A stretch of 12,796 nucleotides of DNA from Dialister sp. (GTDB lineage Bacteria; Bacillota; Negativicutes; Veillonellales; Dialisteraceae): assembly GCA_022722495.1 (NCBI GenBank), contig JAIJLI010000025.1:1-12796 (forward strand). Direction: 5' to 3'. This document shows, one piece after another, positions 1-6,389 of this stretch. The notes under the pieces were generated by a model. It did no database searches. It had not been told where the DNA came from and saw only the letters and a program-made list of their open reading frames with translations. Each line of letters opens with the position of its first letter. Position 1 is the first letter of the stretch. The translations under genes and the position numbers were made by a program.

Positions 1-27
1 TACCGAATGCGGTGGGTCTGCCACCAT
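1..27 (-). other. possible start of a leftward gene, cut by the window edge
   Basis: On the minus strand an ATG at 25-27 opens a frame reading M-V-A-D-P-P-H-S-V to the window edge, with the purine-rich stretch AAAGAG just before it. It lies about 75 nt downstream of the proposed start site of the leftward promoter at 108-115. Nine codons are too few to name a protein. A competing reading is a 39-codon open stretch on the plus strand ending at a stop at 118-120, which has no visible start or family. This may equally be untranslated leader or repeat DNA. Confidence 0.15.
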
Positions 28-107
28 CTCTTTAGAAGTTACGACTGAAATCCGTCAATATAGCCAATATCTGACTTCATTCTGTCTCAGGACACACTTG
101 TCGATGG

Positions 108-115
108 CAAAGATA
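108..115 (-). promoter_or_regulatory. leftward promoter, -7 box TATCTTTG
   Basis: The minus strand reads TATCTTTG, a full match to the Bacteroidota -7 consensus TAnnTTTG. No clear -33 TTTG is visible at the usual distance. Exactly 29 nt separate the box from an upstream 15-mer (145-159) that recurs at the same distance from the proposed -7 box of the main operon. Transcription would run off the left edge of the window, so the target gene is not seen. Confidence 0.5.
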
Positions 116-141
116 AACTAAAAAAGTTATAACTCACACCT

Positions 142-163
142 TTTTTGTTCACTTTTTGTTTAC
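142..163. repeat. two tandem 11-nt repeats, candidate regulator site
   Basis: TTTTTGTTCAC (142-152) is followed directly by TTTTTGTTTAC (153-163): two head-to-tail 11-mers differing at one base. The one-helical-turn period places both on the same DNA face, as expected for a protein bound to direct repeats. The 15-mer TTGTTCACTTTTTGT (145-159) recurs unchanged at 9634-9648, and ACTTTTTGTTTAC (151-163) recurs inverted at 9682-9694. The site lies upstream of the leftward promoter at 108-115, where an activator would bind. Confidence 0.55.
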
Positions 164-176
164 CAATATAGTTTTT

Positions 177-212
177 ATCACGAAAAGGGCTTCCATGTTA
201 CATCACGAAAAG
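177..212. repeat. 11-nt direct repeat pair, 25-nt period
   Basis: ATCACGAAAAG occurs at 177-187 and again at 202-212 without mismatch. It lies between the stop of the last operon gene (239) and the tandem repeats at 142-163. Read leftward it is CTTTTCGTGAT, which loosely resembles the ACTTTTTGTTTAC element. It could be another regulator site for the leftward promoter. No terminator hairpin is visible between it and the operon end. Confidence 0.4.
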
Positions 213-238
213 TTCTAGCTATATGAAACAACCATCAA

Positions 239-1954
239 TTAATGTTTTAACACCGCACAAGCCTCAGCATACATTTGTTTCGTAGCAGAAGATACGACTT
301 TCGGTTTCCTTGCTAACAAATGGTGAGCACAGCGTTTCGCTTGACATAATCTCCCAGTTTCAAGATAGAGTTTCATTTTTTGATATATGGGATAAACTCT
401 ATTGGGCAACATGCCACTTGCCCTATCATAGCATGCCACAGCATCATCATACAGTCTCATCGCCTTCAAGTTATTTCCCATCAATACCCAAAACATCGGG
501 TCATTACTCACTTTCGTTCCTTGCATCAACACGAAATTACTATCCACATATCTGCCGTCAGCCTGAAGCATTTTCGCAAAATTAAACAAAAAAGCCTTGT
601 CCTCACTACAATATTCAAGCAATGGATAACAATCATTGATATAAGCTGCATAAATAGACAAGGTTGCATCCAGAGAAGCTAACCTTGCCTTCACATGCGT
701 ACGAGCAAAGCCAATGCCTTGCCATCCTACCATCACAACCACTAAAGATAAGCAAAGATGCTTTCTCCAAGTCAGACATAAACATCGCACAGGAACCATT
801 GGTATCTTCGCCAAAAGCACTACTCCCAAAATTTGAAAAGGCAACAATTGGAACGGATAAGAGAACAATGAGAATACAAGCAAAGCTAATAAAGCAGCAA
901 ACAACCCATGCGTATTCCTGCTCATTATATGAATCGCCAAAACAATAAGCGTAAGGCATAGCAAGATACCTATCAAACCTTGTTCTACGCCAACTTGCAG
1001 CAAATCACAAAACGCATAATCGGTCACATCCACATAATGTGCGAAATAATCAGCTTGAGACGACTGAGAGAAAAAATGGAATAAAGCCTGTCCATATTCT
1101 CCTTTGAAGCTTCCTATCCCAGCCCCCAAAAAACAATTTTCAGCAATCAATTTACCAGAAAGATACCATATAACCAAACGCCCCATGACAGAACCAAACT
1201 TTGCATATAGAAGAACTGTCCCCAAACTGAAACCAACAACTATAAGATAGCCCAAATACCGACGTATCAATCTCCCATATTTCCAAAAGGCCACTACAAA
1301 CAAAGATAGTAAAGCGCCACGACTACCTGCTATCAACAATACAAATGTCCCAAACACCAAGAGTAAGAGATAAGCAACCTTTCTGTAACAATAATATTTT
1401 GCTTCCTTCCTTAATTCAGCCAGTTGCACTAAAGCTATAGACATGCCTATAGCTACGTAAGCAGCATAAGGTCCAGGATTATAAAACGATCCTGTAACGG
1501 GAAATAAAGGATGCAAGCTTTTCCCCACACCCAATTGCCATATTCCCAATCCCACTTCCAGAAAGGCTGCAAACATGAACAAATGCTCCAAGATACCATC
1601 ACGAAGAGGAAAAACAGAAAAAAGAAAGCGCAACAAGACATAAAGTCCATACAACACGGAGTAAACCGTCATCTCATACGAACAAGGATAGCCAGTTTTT
1701 AAGTATGCACACAAAAAGACATACCACCACCATACCGTAACAAGAATATCTACTACGGTCAACTGGCAATTAGTTTTTAAAAACAAAGAACTAATTGCCA
1801 TTACCAAACAGCCCCCAACAATCAAGTATTCTAACCACACAAGCTGTTGCGACCATAACACTGGCGTTACTTGTAGAGTCAGCAATAGCAAAGCCATCAC
1901 AAACAATCTACGAATAATTTGGCTACTTATTACCTTTTGAAGAATATGAATCAT
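239..1954 (-). CDS. O-antigen-ligase-like (Wzy_C superfamily) membrane protein with C-terminal TPR region
   Basis: This 571-aa polytopic inner-membrane protein has about ten hydrophobic segments over residues 15-430, followed by a soluble tail. The middle carries the look of the O-antigen ligase/polymerase family: an arginine-bearing loop AGSRGALLSL (Arg212), then RLVIWYLSGKLI with FLGAGIGSF, and a long periplasmic loop ending in LLQVGVEQGLIG. Residues about 455-560 look like TPR helices (FNFAKMLQADGRY, DDAVACYDRASGMLP, YLETGRLCQAKR). Members of this superfamily move a lipid-linked glycan onto an acceptor: lipid A core, a growing polymer, or a protein in PglL-type O-oligosaccharyltransferases. 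No glycosyltransferase or flippase lies nearby, so ordinary O-antigen synthesis is not suggested. Its place as last gene, 14 nt after the signal peptidase, makes modification of an operon-encoded secreted protein a reasonable guess. The family call is good; the acceptor is unknown. Confidence 0.8.
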   Translation of the reverse strand: MIHILQKVISSQIIRRLFVMALLLLTLQVTPVLWSQQLVWLEYLIVGGCLVMAISSLFLKTNCQLTVVDILVTVWWWYVFLCAYLKTGYPCSYEMTVYSVLYGLYVLLRFLFSVFPLRDGILEHLFMFAAFLEVGLGIWQLGVGKSLHPLFPVTGSFYNPGPYAAYVAIGMSIALVQLAELRKEAKYYCYRKVAYLLLLVFGTFVLLIAGSRGALLSLFVVAFWKYGRLIRRYLGYLIVVGFSLGTVLLYAKFGSVMGRLVIWYLSGKLIAENCFLGAGIGSFKGEYGQALFHFFSQSSQADYFAHYVDVTDYAFCDLLQVGVEQGLIGILLCLTLIVLAIHIMSRNTHGLFAALLALLVFSLFSYPFQLLPFQILGVVLLAKIPMVPVRCLCLTWRKHLCLSLVVVMVGWQGIGFARTHVKARLASLDATLSIYAAYINDCYPLLEYCSEDKAFLFNFAKMLQADGRYVDSNFVLMQGTKVSNDPMFWVLMGNNLKAMRLYDDAVACYDRASGMLPNRVYPIYQKMKLYLETGRLCQAKRCAHHLLARKPKVVSSATKQMYAEACAVLKH

Positions 1955-1968
1955 AGGTCAACTCCCTT

Positions 1969-2778
1969 TCAAAAACTTTTAGATACAATTCCCACAATAT
2001 AGTCATCGGGAACCATTCCCCAATATCGAGCATCTTGCGAATTGATGACATGGTCGCCAACAAAAAAATAATAGTCATGCTTAAAACGATAAGTCAATAA
2101 TCTGCTTCTACGCAGCATAACCTTCATGCTCTTCCAATCTATATCAAGTTTTTTACCTGTTTCCCATTCTATCAATCCCCGATAAAGAATTGCTTCCTTA
2201 GGAGTTATGGAGATTAAGTCACCTTTTCTTGGTATATACAATGGTCCAAAGTTTTTGATAGTCCAAGGCAAGTGAGGGTCACGAGGTATGGTGTTCATCA
2301 CATAATCAGGAATCAGAGAATCGGGTGTTTGTGCCAAAACTTGCTGCTCTTCTCTCACCCCAAGCAATCCCTCATAGTTGTTATTTTTATAGAAACTATT
2401 TTGAACAGCAATGGAGTCACCAGGCAAGGCTACACATCGTTTACAATACACATAATTGATTTTAAACTTGATTTGACCATCTTTATATGGCATATTGAAT
2501 ACAACTATATCATTATGCCTTATATTCCTTAAGCCATTCGTACGAAAACAGCGCAGTACTCCTCCCTGCTTATCAAAATGAAAGTCTGTATAAATTCTCG
2601 CCCCCATCAAGGTCTTATTGACAATAATCCTATCTCCTGGACACAAAGTTGGCAACATGGAATCTGTAGGGATTGTAAAAATATCAAACAAGAAGACACG
2701 ACATAATAGCCATAGGCAGTATGTACCGCCTATGGTTAAAATCATTCTAACAAATCTACTGAAGTTTTTACACCACAT
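1969..2778 (-). CDS. type I signal peptidase (S26 family), operon-dedicated copy
   Basis: This 269-aa protein has one N-terminal membrane segment (about residues 12-31) followed directly by the catalytic box IPTDSMLPTL with nucleophile Ser40. The second box, YCKRCVALPGDS, gives the general base Lys113 of the Ser/Lys dyad. The third box reads GDHVINSQDARYWG (241-254), where the usual form is GDNRxNSxDSRYWG, so Asn-Arg is replaced by His-Val while the D-A-R-Y-W-G part stays. All catalytic residues are present, so it should be active, cutting signal peptides on the periplasmic face. It also carries unusual cysteines (3, 21, 26, 77, 112, 115). It sits 47 nt after NVEALA precursor 1 and 14 nt before the ligase-like gene. 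A housekeeping LepB is normally elsewhere, so a dedicated role in cutting the co-transcribed precursors is inferred. The only plausible start is the ATG at 2778. Confidence 0.9.
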   Translation of the reverse strand: MWCKNFSRFVRMILTIGGTYCLWLLCRVFLFDIFTIPTDSMLPTLCPGDRIIVNKTLMGARIYTDFHFDKQGGVLRCFRTNGLRNIRHNDIVVFNMPYKDGQIKFKINYVYCKRCVALPGDSIAVQNSFYKNNNYEGLLGVREEQQVLAQTPDSLIPDYVMNTIPRDPHLPWTIKNFGPLYIPRKGDLISITPKEAILYRGLIEWETGKKLDIDWKSMKVMLRRSRLLTYRFKHDYYFFVGDHVINSQDARYWGMVPDDYIVGIVSKSF

Positions 2779-2825
2779 GCTTGATATATCTAGCTCAACA
2801 GAAACATCAACACGTTATAAGAACA

Positions 2826-3116
2826 CTAGCATGGAATTGTACAATTATCTCGAGTATAGCCAGTATACACACATGCATAATATGAATACTCTCCACAAAA
2901 TTTCAGGTCCAATGATCTTGTGAAGCACTGCCCACTACTGCCTTTAGAGCAAGTAACAACCACCTCTCCAATCTCACCTCTTGTCAATGCCTCAACATTC
3001 TCGAGCAACAAGTTATCCACAACCAATTTCCCAGAATTGAATTGGACCAATAACGCAAAAGAGACACATGCTATAGTAATAATAGCACATACAAATGACA
3101 TAAAATACTTTTTCAT
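2826..3116 (-). CDS. NVEALA-family secreted Cys-rich peptide precursor 1
   Basis: The ATG at 3116 gives 96 aa beginning MKKYFMSFVC, a standard K-K signal peptide with a hydrophobic core at residues 5-26. An upstream in-frame ATG at 3140 would add eight residues before the basic region and is less likely. Residues 36-48 read LLLENVEALTRGE, the hallmark of the Bacteroidota NVEALA family. The tail of about 48 residues has six cysteines (56, 64, 74, 82, 92, 96), the last being the C-terminal residue; three disulfides are possible. It is rich in Gly, Tyr, Thr and Ser. The gene lies 45 nt after a propeller lipoprotein and 47 nt before the signal peptidase. The family assignment is firm. Whether the peptide is a signal, toxin, surface subunit or adhesin cannot be read from the sequence. 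Confidence 0.88.
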   Translation of the reverse strand: MKKYFMSFVCAIITIACVSFALLVQFNSGKLVVDNLLLENVEALTRGEIGEVVVTCSKGSSGQCFTRSLDLKFCGEYSYYACVYTGYTRDNCTIPC

Positions 3117-3161
3117 CGTTTCTACATTTAAATTTAACATTTTCTATCTATTAACAAAATC

Positions 3162-4325
3162 TTACTTCAATGTATATTTTACTATAAATCCATCTCCATT
3201 CTGTACATTGCCTTCTACATTACATCCCATCTGCTTCCAGCATTCCAGCATTGAAGACAAATCTTGCTTTTCTACATAAGCATAAAGCGATTGAGCATCT
3301 ACATTTTTAATTAATGGGAATATTTTCTTTTTGCCAGAGTACAAATTTATCTTTTTAAGTTCACCCGATGCCTTGTCATACAAGATAGAATACCAATCAG
3401 ACAAGCGATTTCCCTTTTTGACATGAACAATGATAGCTTTGTCCACTTCCATTTTAGACACAAGAATTTCCTTGTCTGTATTCATCAAAAACAGATTCTT
3501 TTTATTCTCATTTGAGCCAAATGCCTCTAAGTCATTTTTAGTAAGCATATTTGAGCCTCCTTCGAACTTATATTTTCTTGAACATTCCATAGTCGTAGCG
3601 TCAAAAGTGTAAATATAGTCACTATAAATTGGAGGGACAAAAGTTACTGCAGAGCCTTTCCTCAGAAAGAAGCAATCGCTTTGCATATTTATTTTATCAA
3701 TTTCATCCATCTCATAATCTATATTCTTCAAAATCTTAGACGAAGAGGAATCAAAAACTAACATACCTGTCGACTCCCCGCTCACTGACGTAGGTATTAA
3801 GACGTGAAGATGTTTTGATAAATCGTAAATACGGTCAAACATTAAACCCGTATCTTTACTTTTCGCTAGTTTAGTCGGGAGCTTCACTTTTTTCAATAAG
3901 TTAAAATTCACATCATAGCACAACAAATGAGCAGGAGTCAATATCTCAATATTGTTGTTATATGGATTATAAGAATAACCCATAACTATGGAATATTCTT
4001 CGTGCCCATTACCTATCTTATCCTCTGATGAAGACACAAACTTTCCTGTTTTGTCAAAAACAGTCAATATCTGCCTTGAATCAGATACAACATAATAATT
4101 ATCAGAAACCTGCACACGATCTACATTCCCCAAAAAGTTTCCCTCACGCATAGCTAAGGGAACTATCTCTATCTTAGAAAACAAATCAGAGACAGAACAT
4201 TCCTTTACATTCCCAAGATTGATAACCGGACACTCCTTTTCCTGCTGACGTTGGCAAGAGAACAATAATGAAAGATAGCTTATCACTATCACTGTACAAA
4301 ACAGTCTAAAAAATACTTTTTTCAT
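3162..4325 (-). CDS. six-bladed beta-propeller lipoprotein (first of two)
   Basis: This 387-aa predicted lipoprotein has a signal peptide ending in the lipobox LLFSC (Cys24), followed by Q-R-Q-Q-E-K-E. The body is beta-rich with repeated blade signatures such as LTVFDKTGKFVSS followed by a G-x-G-x-E-E-Y-like turn, LCYDVNFNLLKKV and YIYTFDATTMECSRKYKF. This is the style of the Bacteroidota six-bladed propeller lipoproteins (DUF5128/BF3164-like, NHL/TolB-like fold). Such proteins are thought to be binding or scaffold proteins and show no catalytic motif. The start overlaps the end of the thioredoxin-fold gene by 20 nt, which suggests translational coupling. The next gene is NVEALA precursor 1, and the other propeller gene follows NVEALA precursor 2, so each propeller is adjacent to one peptide. 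Periplasmic-facing or surface location is not resolved. Confidence 0.8.
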   Translation of the reverse strand: MKKVFFRLFCTVIVISYLSLLFSCQRQQEKECPVINLGNVKECSVSDLFSKIEIVPLAMREGNFLGNVDRVQVSDNYYVVSDSRQILTVFDKTGKFVSSSEDKIGNGHEEYSIVMGYSYNPYNNNIEILTPAHLLCYDVNFNLLKKVKLPTKLAKSKDTGLMFDRIYDLSKHLHVLIPTSVSGESTGMLVFDSSSSKILKNIDYEMDEIDKINMQSDCFFLRKGSAVTFVPPIYSDYIYTFDATTMECSRKYKFEGGSNMLTKNDLEAFGSNENKKNLFLMNTDKEILVSKMEVDKAIIVHVKKGNRLSDWYSILYDKASGELKKINLYSGKKKIFPLIKNVDAQSLYAYVEKQDLSSMLECWKQMGCNVEGNVQNGDGFIVKYTLK

Positions 4326-4896
4326 ATTTATTTTGTTTTACAAGTTTATTCAATAATTGTTTGATATCATCATTTTCCAAAGGATTACCAACCAATATGA
4401 TTTTTCCCTTTTTATTTAACAAAAAAGAATGATACATTTGGTCCTCTGACAAGAATGAGTTCTGCCTTCTAAAGGCATACAAAGAATCCACATACACAGG
4501 ATTTCGAAGTCCAGAAGATTCTATTGCAAAATGTACATCCTCTATCTGCTCCTTCTTCGGTTCAATGATGAACACGAAGTTTACACCTTTTTTAGAATAA
4601 TCATCAATCAACTTGTTCCAATGGTACATTCTATCCAATGCACATGGCGAGCACTGGCTAGAATCAACATAGTGGACAAAATTATACTTCATAGGTGCTA
4701 TATCTTTTCTTTCCACAGTATCGACTGCACTATGGAAGCAACCCATCTCTCCCAAAGGAAGCACAACCTTATGCTTCGACATCTCAACCAAAGTTTTCTG
4801 TGCATCGCCCTTCTTCGAGGAACACGAAGATAAGCCCAATGCACAAAAGATAATAACACCTAAGAAACCCCTATCACTCATAACATTGAAGTTCAT
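4306..4896 (-). CDS. thioredoxin-fold lipoprotein with CSPC motif
   Basis: This 196-aa predicted lipoprotein has a hydrophobic N-terminus ending LGLSSC (Cys25 as lipidation site). The thioredoxin-like domain spans about residues 65-190, with VHYVDSSQCSPCALDRM giving the redox pair Cys82-x-x-Cys85, then a VNFVFIIEP strand and SFLLNKKGKIILVGNP as the final hairpin. In classical thioredoxins and TlpA a cis-proline precedes this strand (x-P-T-x-F); here the residues are Y-H-S, so that proline is absent. The protein may reduce, oxidise or isomerise disulfides in the envelope, and the nearest Cys-rich clients are the two operon-encoded peptides. It lies between two propeller genes: 21 nt after one and overlapping the next by 20 nt. 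An internal ATG at 4881 is a possible alternative start. The fold is likely; the redox direction is unknown. Confidence 0.75.
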   Translation of the reverse strand: MNFNVMSDRGFLGVIIFCALGLSSCSSKKGDAQKTLVEMSKHKVVLPLGEMGCFHSAVDTVERKDIAPMKYNFVHYVDSSQCSPCALDRMYHWNKLIDDYSKKGVNFVFIIEPKKEQIEDVHFAIESSGLRNPVYVDSLYAFRRQNSFLSEDQMYHSFLLNKKGKIILVGNPLENDDIKQLLNKLVKQNKYEKSIF

Positions 4897-4917
4897 AATA
4901 TGTTCATATTTTGAAAG

Positions 4918-6006
4918 TTACTTCAATTTGCATTTAAATATCAAATAACCATCATTATTATTAATACCTTTCTTATATTTAGTGAAATAAGCTTTATCTT
5001 TCAAGTATTCTCTGCCCCGAATAGCAAGAAAGACATATCGCCCACTACCTTTTATCAACTTAGGCAAGCTAACATCTATATGCCCAAAGGTTTTAGACAT
5101 ACCACTTCTTGTCATCAAATTAACATACATGTAATCACCTCGCTTATAAGAAGTCAAGATTCTGTTTTCATCAACAACAGCATCTAGTATGAAATCATAA
5201 CGATATTGATTTTCTGCAAATGTCTTATAATGCACATAATCCTTATCCGGCATAGGATTAGGAAGCAACCATTTATATGTTCGTTGAGCATCCACAACTT
5301 TTGACTTATATGTATAAATGCCTTTAGTAACAGGATCTATATAATGGACATCATTACCATCCACTTGCAAAGGAGTAGCCAACACATTACCCATACCTAT
5401 AGCATATGGTAAATTATCAACATAACTGTTCTTTAAATTAAAATTCTCATCATAAACATAAAGCAACTTATCTTTCTCTTGAATGCTAAAGTTATTTGTC
5501 GATAGAATATATTCATTGTTGTTCCATGCTATATTCCAAAAAGATGTTTTCTGAAAATATTTTTCGAACAAGAACTTTCCATTCATATCATACAACAGTA
5601 CCTTATTAGGAGCTTCAAGAATAGCAATTCTGTTGTTTGCTTTGTCTATTGCGAAATCCGAAGCTTGGACATACTCGCCAGAAGCATGTCCAATATCTCC
5701 TATATCCATTAAGAATTTTCCTTTACTATCAAAAGTTATCAGCTTACCTCTTTCAAGACCTCCGAGCACATAATATCTACCATTGACATAATCTATCTTA
5801 CTTATCCACTTAAGTTTATCACTTTGTTTCTCATCCAAAGCAACCATTGAAAGCGGAGTAAATAGCTGTGCCATCTCAACCATATTCTTGGAATCTTCCA
5901 TCAGGGACAAGGGCTTGCCATTGTCCAATGTGCCCTCTGAGGCACAAGAACAAACAAGAGACAAGAGATAAGTCCCTACGATTAAACTTCTAACATCTGT
6001 CTTCAT
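4918..6006 (-). CDS. six-bladed beta-propeller lipoprotein (second of two)
   Basis: This 362-aa predicted lipoprotein has the signal peptide MKTDVRSLIVGTYLLSLVCSC, with Cys21 as the likely lipidated residue. It shows the blade pattern of the propeller family: LITFDSKGKFLMDIGDIG followed by H-A-S-G-E-Y, then FAIDKANNRIAILEAP, KVLLYDMNGKFLFEKYF, and later GIYTYKSKV. It is a diverged paralogue of the 387-aa propeller encoded at 3162-4325; both share the F-D-x-x-G-K-F ... G-x-E-Y layout. It follows NVEALA precursor 2 by 27 nt and precedes the thioredoxin-fold gene by 21 nt. No catalytic residues are evident. A peptide-binding or complex-scaffold role is inferred only from synteny. Confidence 0.8.
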   Translation of the reverse strand: MKTDVRSLIVGTYLLSLVCSCASEGTLDNGKPLSLMEDSKNMVEMAQLFTPLSMVALDEKQSDKLKWISKIDYVNGRYYVLGGLERGKLITFDSKGKFLMDIGDIGHASGEYVQASDFAIDKANNRIAILEAPNKVLLYDMNGKFLFEKYFQKTSFWNIAWNNNEYILSTNNFSIQEKDKLLYVYDENFNLKNSYVDNLPYAIGMGNVLATPLQVDGNDVHYIDPVTKGIYTYKSKVVDAQRTYKWLLPNPMPDKDYVHYKTFAENQYRYDFILDAVVDENRILTSYKRGDYMYVNLMTRSGMSKTFGHIDVSLPKLIKGSGRYVFLAIRGREYLKDKAYFTKYKKGINNNDGYLIFKCKLK

Positions 6007-6033
6007 TTTCTCAACTTAAAAATTGTATAAAAA

Positions 6034-6363
6034 TTAACATGAGCAACCTGGCAAACATTCTGTCACCCCAACGTCCTCACAATTCAATGGAGATGTACAT
6101 GTATATTCCTCAACAGACAATACTGAAACATTGCAGAACATTCTACCATATACACCTGGTCTATAACAGGTGCAAGAAGCCTTAACCCTATGACATATTT
6201 TGGGTTTAACATCAGGCTCAATTTCGTCACGAGTCAACGCCTCTACATTCTCCAACAACAAATCATTTTCTGCCAAGACAGACGAATTAGTATGGCTAAA
6301 TACAAGACCACCAACAATAGCTATCGCTACACACACTGCACTAAAAAAATTTTTCTTTTTCAT
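6034..6363 (-). CDS. NVEALA-family secreted Cys-rich peptide precursor 2
   Basis: The ATG at 6363 gives 109 aa beginning MKKKNFFSAVC. The longer frame from 6399 would add twelve residues before the basic region and is probably not used. The signal-peptide core covers residues 6-22, with a possible conventional signal peptidase site after SVLA (31). LLLENVEALTRDE spans residues 35-47 and matches precursor 1 over the 11-residue core LLLENVEALTR. The tail has nine cysteines (57, 64, 66, 77, 89, 95, 103, 107, 109), again ending in Cys. The odd number leaves one free or intermolecular thiol. Tail sequences of the two precursors otherwise differ strongly. The gene starts 26 nt after the transglutaminase-like gene and precedes a propeller gene by 27 nt. 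Confidence 0.88.
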   Translation of the reverse strand: MKKKNFFSAVCVAIAIVGGLVFSHTNSSVLAENDLLLENVEALTRDEIEPDVKPKICHRVKASCTCYRPGVYGRMFCNVSVLSVEEYTCTSPLNCEDVGVTECLPGCSC

Positions 6364-6389
6364 TATCATATAATTTAAAATATTAAACA

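Noticed and set aside
310..948. Plus-strand and overlapping minus-strand open frames inside the ligase-like gene
   Set aside because: They lack protein-like composition and lie antisense or out of frame to a 571-codon gene with clear membrane segments and family motifs.
239..1954. O-antigen polymerase of a polysaccharide locus (wzy/waaL)
   Set aside because: The family resemblance is real, but no sugar-synthesis or flippase genes surround it and it sits at the end of a peptide/lipoprotein operon; a gene symbol would overclaim.
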